The position numbers were made by a program, and so were the translations under genes. The notes beneath the pieces were generated by a model. That model was not told the origin of the DNA, ran no database searches, and worked only from the letters and a program-made list of their open reading frames with translations. Shown here in pieces: positions 60,845 through 64,000 of a stretch of 64,000 nucleotides of DNA. Position 1 is the stretch's first letter. The number at the start of each line of letters is the position of its first letter. The DNA comes from Phocoena phocoena. Its lineage: Eukaryota; Chordata; Mammalia; Artiodactyla; Phocoenidae. Where the stretch lies: assembly GCF_963924675.1 (NCBI RefSeq), contig NC_089220.1, positions 89,779,168-89,843,167 of the forward strand, in the 5' to 3' direction.

Positions 60845-61590
60845 AAGATGAAGTAGCTGATGGTTAAAAAGTGTTCCTTAAGAAAAAAATATGCAAGACC
60901 CATGAAAAACAAAGAGCCAGTTCCTTAATTTTCAAAGAGTTTGTACAAATAATTAAGAAAAAGCTAATGTGAATTTAAAAAGTAGGCAAAAATATAAATA
61001 CCTAATAAGTGAAAAAATATTTAAAGAAAAATAAATACAAATGACCAGTAAACGTATAAATAATGATAAATGTCATACATAATTAAAGAAATGAAAATTA
61101 AAATAAGATGCAATTTTTATCTTGTAAGTTCAGCAAAAATTTAAAAATGCAATGATATTTAGCATTGGTGAGGATGTGAGGAAAGCAACCATCGCAGTCA
61201 AGAAATCTAATTCACAGGACCTTTGAGCCAGCAACTTCACAGCTCAGGATTTAACCTAGTAATACACTTGCAAAAGGATGTACCTTGTAATAGCAAAATA
61301 CAGGAAAACAATATTCCCCTTCAACAGGGGATTGCCAATAAATTAATTGTATTGAACAGAATACCCTGCGTTGGTGAAAAGAATAAGTTAGATCTATTGA
61401 TGGTGATGTAGAAAAAGCTTTAAGATGTATTATTAAGTGATATAGAAGGTGTGCATTACACGTTCTCCTTTGTGTAAGTAATAGTTATATGTATTTTACT
61501 AGAAAAATACAGATAAAAAACTATAGGTGGCGGGAGATGTTTAGCTTTCATTTTATATCTTCCTGTGCTGTTTGAAAATTTTCATATCAT
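60845..61590 (+). repeat. old L1/HAL1-like fragment
   Basis: Decayed LINE series: tttgagccagcaacttcaca, tttaacctagtaatacactt, tgtaccttgtaatagcaaaa, aacaggggattgccaataaa, agatgtattattaagtgata. The order fits the end of an L1-type ORF2. No frame is open. Confidence 0.55.
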
Positions 61591-61629
61591 TTGCCTAGAT
61601 TTAATTTAATTACAGTCAAATATTTATTT

Positions 61630-61700
61630 AAATACATTATATGTGTATATGTGCATATGTATACATGTATGTATATATATGAATACACATACAGACACAC
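61630..61700. repeat. TATG/TACA-rich simple repeat
   Basis: Runs of tatgtgtatatgtgcatatg followed by tatacatgtatgtatatata and acacatacagacacac. Confidence 0.85.
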
Positions 61701-62494
61701 TTTTGAAAAGTAATATTTAACCAAATAACTTGAAAGGATCTTCCCCCTATAAAAGTGGCACAACCTGAAGTCTATTAGCTGAAAATGTTTTCTGGTCACT
61801 CCTTGATTGGTCACTGACTTTACCACATTCAAAATTCCCTTCTTTCATTATTTTCTTGTTATGTGACTTTGGACAAATTAATTAATATTTCTGAACTTCT
61901 AGGTTGTTTTATTGTTTATTCTAGGTAGTATGAGAGAAATGCCTTTATCAAAGAGATGCTATAAGCATTAAATAATAAAACTACTATGCACATAGTTCAA
62001 TGTCTGGAATCTAAAGGATGCACCATAACTATTAGTAATTTTTACTCATCCAACGCTTTTTTGGTTTTTTTTCTTCACAATGCCCCTTCTCCCCTTCTTC
62101 ACTACATCCTTGTCTTCTACCACACGTGGCTCTGCTCTGAGAACCAGAGTTAAAGTACTTTAGTCAACCATTTTATGGGCCAAATATACTCTTCTGAGGT
62201 GGCTTGAGAATCTAACCACCATCTCTAAAATTCTTTCCAGGAAGTGGCTCACAAATTAAGTTTTGGAACACAGTCCTTTGAAAATTGGAGGGTGCCTGGA
62301 CTGTGACTAACAGCATCAAAGATGCATTCTTTCTCCATTTTGCTTTTTATCTACAACTCAGTCATGCTTTTCACTGCTTCCAAAGAATGTGATTGAGCTT
62401 TTGATAAAGCTCTTTCAATTTAAACACTGTGAGAGCCAAAGCAAAGTGTTTATGGAGATTATGCTTTGCATTCAACATAGGGAACTGGCAGTGT
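61701..62494. other. no feature recognised
   Basis: Unique-looking sequence. No exon or confident repeat. Confidence 0.5.
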
Positions 62495-62940
62495 AGATTT
62501 ATTGAGCACTTGCTATGAGCCAGACACTGTGTCAGTTGTTTGATTTGTGTTATCTCATTTAATCTTCACAATAGCCCAGTGAGTCTATTGTAATTATTAC
62601 TCTTACCATCTTCTAAAACAGGAAATAGGTTCAGAGAGGTTAAGCAACATGGACAAGGCCATGTAGCATTTTTTTCCTTTTTTAAAAATTTTTATTGGTG
62701 TATAGTTAATTTACAATGTGTTAGTTTCAGGTGTACAGCAAAGTGAATCAGCTATTACATACAAATATATGCCCTGGTTTTTAGCTTCTTTTCCCACATA
62801 GGTCATTACAGAGTATTGAGTAGAGTTCCTTGTGCTCTACAGCAGGTCTTTATCAGTTATCTATTTTATATATAGTAGTGTGCAAGTGGCAGAATCAAAG
62901 TTCATTAACAGATCCATCTGGTGCCAAAGCCCATGCCTTT
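62495..62940 (-). repeat. MIR SINE (reverse) split by an L1
   Basis: The left part (to about 62670) has the reverse MIR series: gagcacttgctatgagccag, tgttatctcatttaatcttc, aggttaagcaacatgg, aaggccatgtagca. The right part resumes with agtggcagaatcaaagttc at about 62885, exactly the next MIR block. The L1 at 62671-62882 is therefore inserted into the MIR. Confidence 0.9.
62671..62882 (-). mobile_element. L1 LINE 3' end inside a MIR
   Basis: Reverse L1 3' UTR of about 210 bp: tttttattggtgtatagtta, ggtgtacagcaaagtgaatc, tcattacagagtattgagta, gagttccttgtgctctacag, ending in tatatagtagtgtg. It belongs to the subfamily of 41560 and 53390. A clear TSD is not visible. Confidence 0.9.
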
Positions 62941-63704
62941 TCTAGTGGTTGCTAACTGATTGAAATTTGCCACTCCAAAGATTTTTGCGTCTTATTTCCA
63001 AAAATGTTCTTTATTATTATTTTTTGTGTGTCAGCATGGGCATTACAACATTTAACCCATAGATAGTCCTCCTATACAGCTTTAAACTTGCTTTTTAAGG
63101 AAGTAAATATTTTTGACCTTGGTAGAGTAATTTTTCAATCACTGTTTTATAGAAGAATACTTTTTTGGTTAGCAGGAGCCATTATTGTTTGGATGGTTGC
63201 CCATCCTCTCATTAAAGATCTGGAGTTAGTAGTGGATTGTCTATAAGTATACTGTGTCAGGATGCTCACGACTCCTCTCCACAGCTGCCAGAGGTGGACC
63301 GTGACATGGAGACTCCCACCCATTCACAGAAGCATATTCAGTAAGATATGATGAGGAGGCTAGAGGTTGCCAGGTCATAAACACTGTTGCTTTAGCATGG
63401 CTAAATTCAAGGTTTTCAGAAACATGATATAGGATGCTTTAAGAATCTGTTTTTTATTGCACTTTTTCCTTATGGACTATGGTTACCTCCCTCATCCTGC
63501 AGTGTGCCTAGGACTGTAACTGTTCAGCATTAGTTCTGTGCACACATATGAGGTATGCAGTTGAATTTTTGTGCTACTTCCATTTCGTATTGCCTGTCAA
63601 AATCTTCCACTCATTTCTAAGTGCAAAAAAACCAAATGTTTTTGGGTTACCCACATTCCGTTCATCATTGCGTCCACTGGGGCGAGATAGAGTTATATCC
63701 TGTG
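62941..63704. other. no feature recognised
   Basis: Unique-looking sequence. The open frame at 63548-63736 has no recognisable domain. Confidence 0.5.
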
Positions 63705-64000
63705 ATTTATTATATCAATTAGCTATTGCTGCATAACAAATCACCCCCAAAAGCAGTGGCTGAAAACAATATCCATTTATGTTGCTCATGATTGTGCAGG
63801 TCAGCAATATAAGCTGGGATCCACTCTGTACTTTCACTTGTCTTGGCTAGACTTCTTTATGGTTTGATGGTCAGCTTAGGTCAGATTTATTGATATTGGC
63901 TGGGCTCTCACAATGTCTGAGGCCTTGCCTGGGACACATGGTCTAACTTGACTCTGATCCACATGGTCTCTCATCCTCCAGCAGCCTAGCTCAGGCTCAT
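63705..64000 (-). mobile_element. MLT1-type MaLR LTR, cut by window edge
   Basis: Reverse MLT1 series: tatatcaattagctattgct, gcataacaaatcacccccaa, attgtgcaggtcagcaatat, ggtctctcatcctccagcag, ctagctcaggct. The element continues past 64000. Confidence 0.85.

Overview
This window is mammalian nuclear DNA that appears to be non-coding throughout, and the repeat content points to a cetacean (a hippopotamus is the main alternative). The clearest marker is the tRNA-Glu-derived CHR SINE family: at least ten copies, nearly all with intact target-site duplications (TSDs) and several close to a shared consensus. CHR SINEs are known from whales, hippopotamuses and ruminants, and the short young type seen here is the whale/hippo type. 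I saw no BovB or Bov-tA, which would be expected in a ruminant. The background is AT-rich with L1, L2, MIR, MaLR (MLT1) and hAT fragments shared by all placentals.

No convincing protein-coding exon was found on either strand. The open frames are short. Many lie inside SINEs, L1 3' ends or the CpG island and are by-products of composition. The one recognisable gene-derived sequence is a broken processed copy of fibrillarin (FBL) at 51558-52150. The one gene-like regulatory feature is a CpG island at about 26.4-27.8 kb, which carries Sp1-type G boxes, a CACGTG E-box and a consensus splice donor (26909). It is probably the promoter and non-coding first exon of a transcript running off to the right. 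I cannot name that gene.

Layout. 1-3.1 kb: unique AT-rich DNA. 3.1-7.7 kb: L1 3' ends, an exact 54-bp tandem duplication, a terminal-inverted-repeat element, MIR, L2, and a TG/TA/CA microsatellite palindrome. 8.2-14.4 kb: two related LTR-like elements, a long CHR-1 SINE, a cluster of three CHR SINEs, then an old L1 ORF2 remnant. 15-26 kb: degenerate L1, L2, MIR, MLT1 LTRs (one with perfect ends and a 5-bp TSD) and another inverted-repeat element. 26.4-27.8 kb: CpG island. 28-41.5 kb: mostly unique DNA with scattered SINEs, L2 and MIR. 41.6-42.4 kb: L1 ORF2/3' end. 42.4-50 kb: mostly unique. 50.7-55 kb: SINE inside a MER5A-like element, the FBL pseudogene, an L1 with a 16-bp TSD, and a homopolymer insertion flanked by a direct repeat. 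55-64 kb: hAT-like copies, a possible conserved block, a SINE, an old L1, an L1 inside a MIR, and an MLT1 LTR cut by the window edge.

No operon, CRISPR, phage or other novel multigene system is present. The most interesting items are the orphan CpG-island promoter, two poly(A/T)-only insertions flanked by 16-17 bp duplications, internally deleted CHR SINEs, the inverted SINE cluster at 12 kb, and the pair of LTR-like copies I could not name. Family names come from recognising consensus motifs by eye, not from a database search. Edges of old repeats are accurate to a few tens of bases at best.
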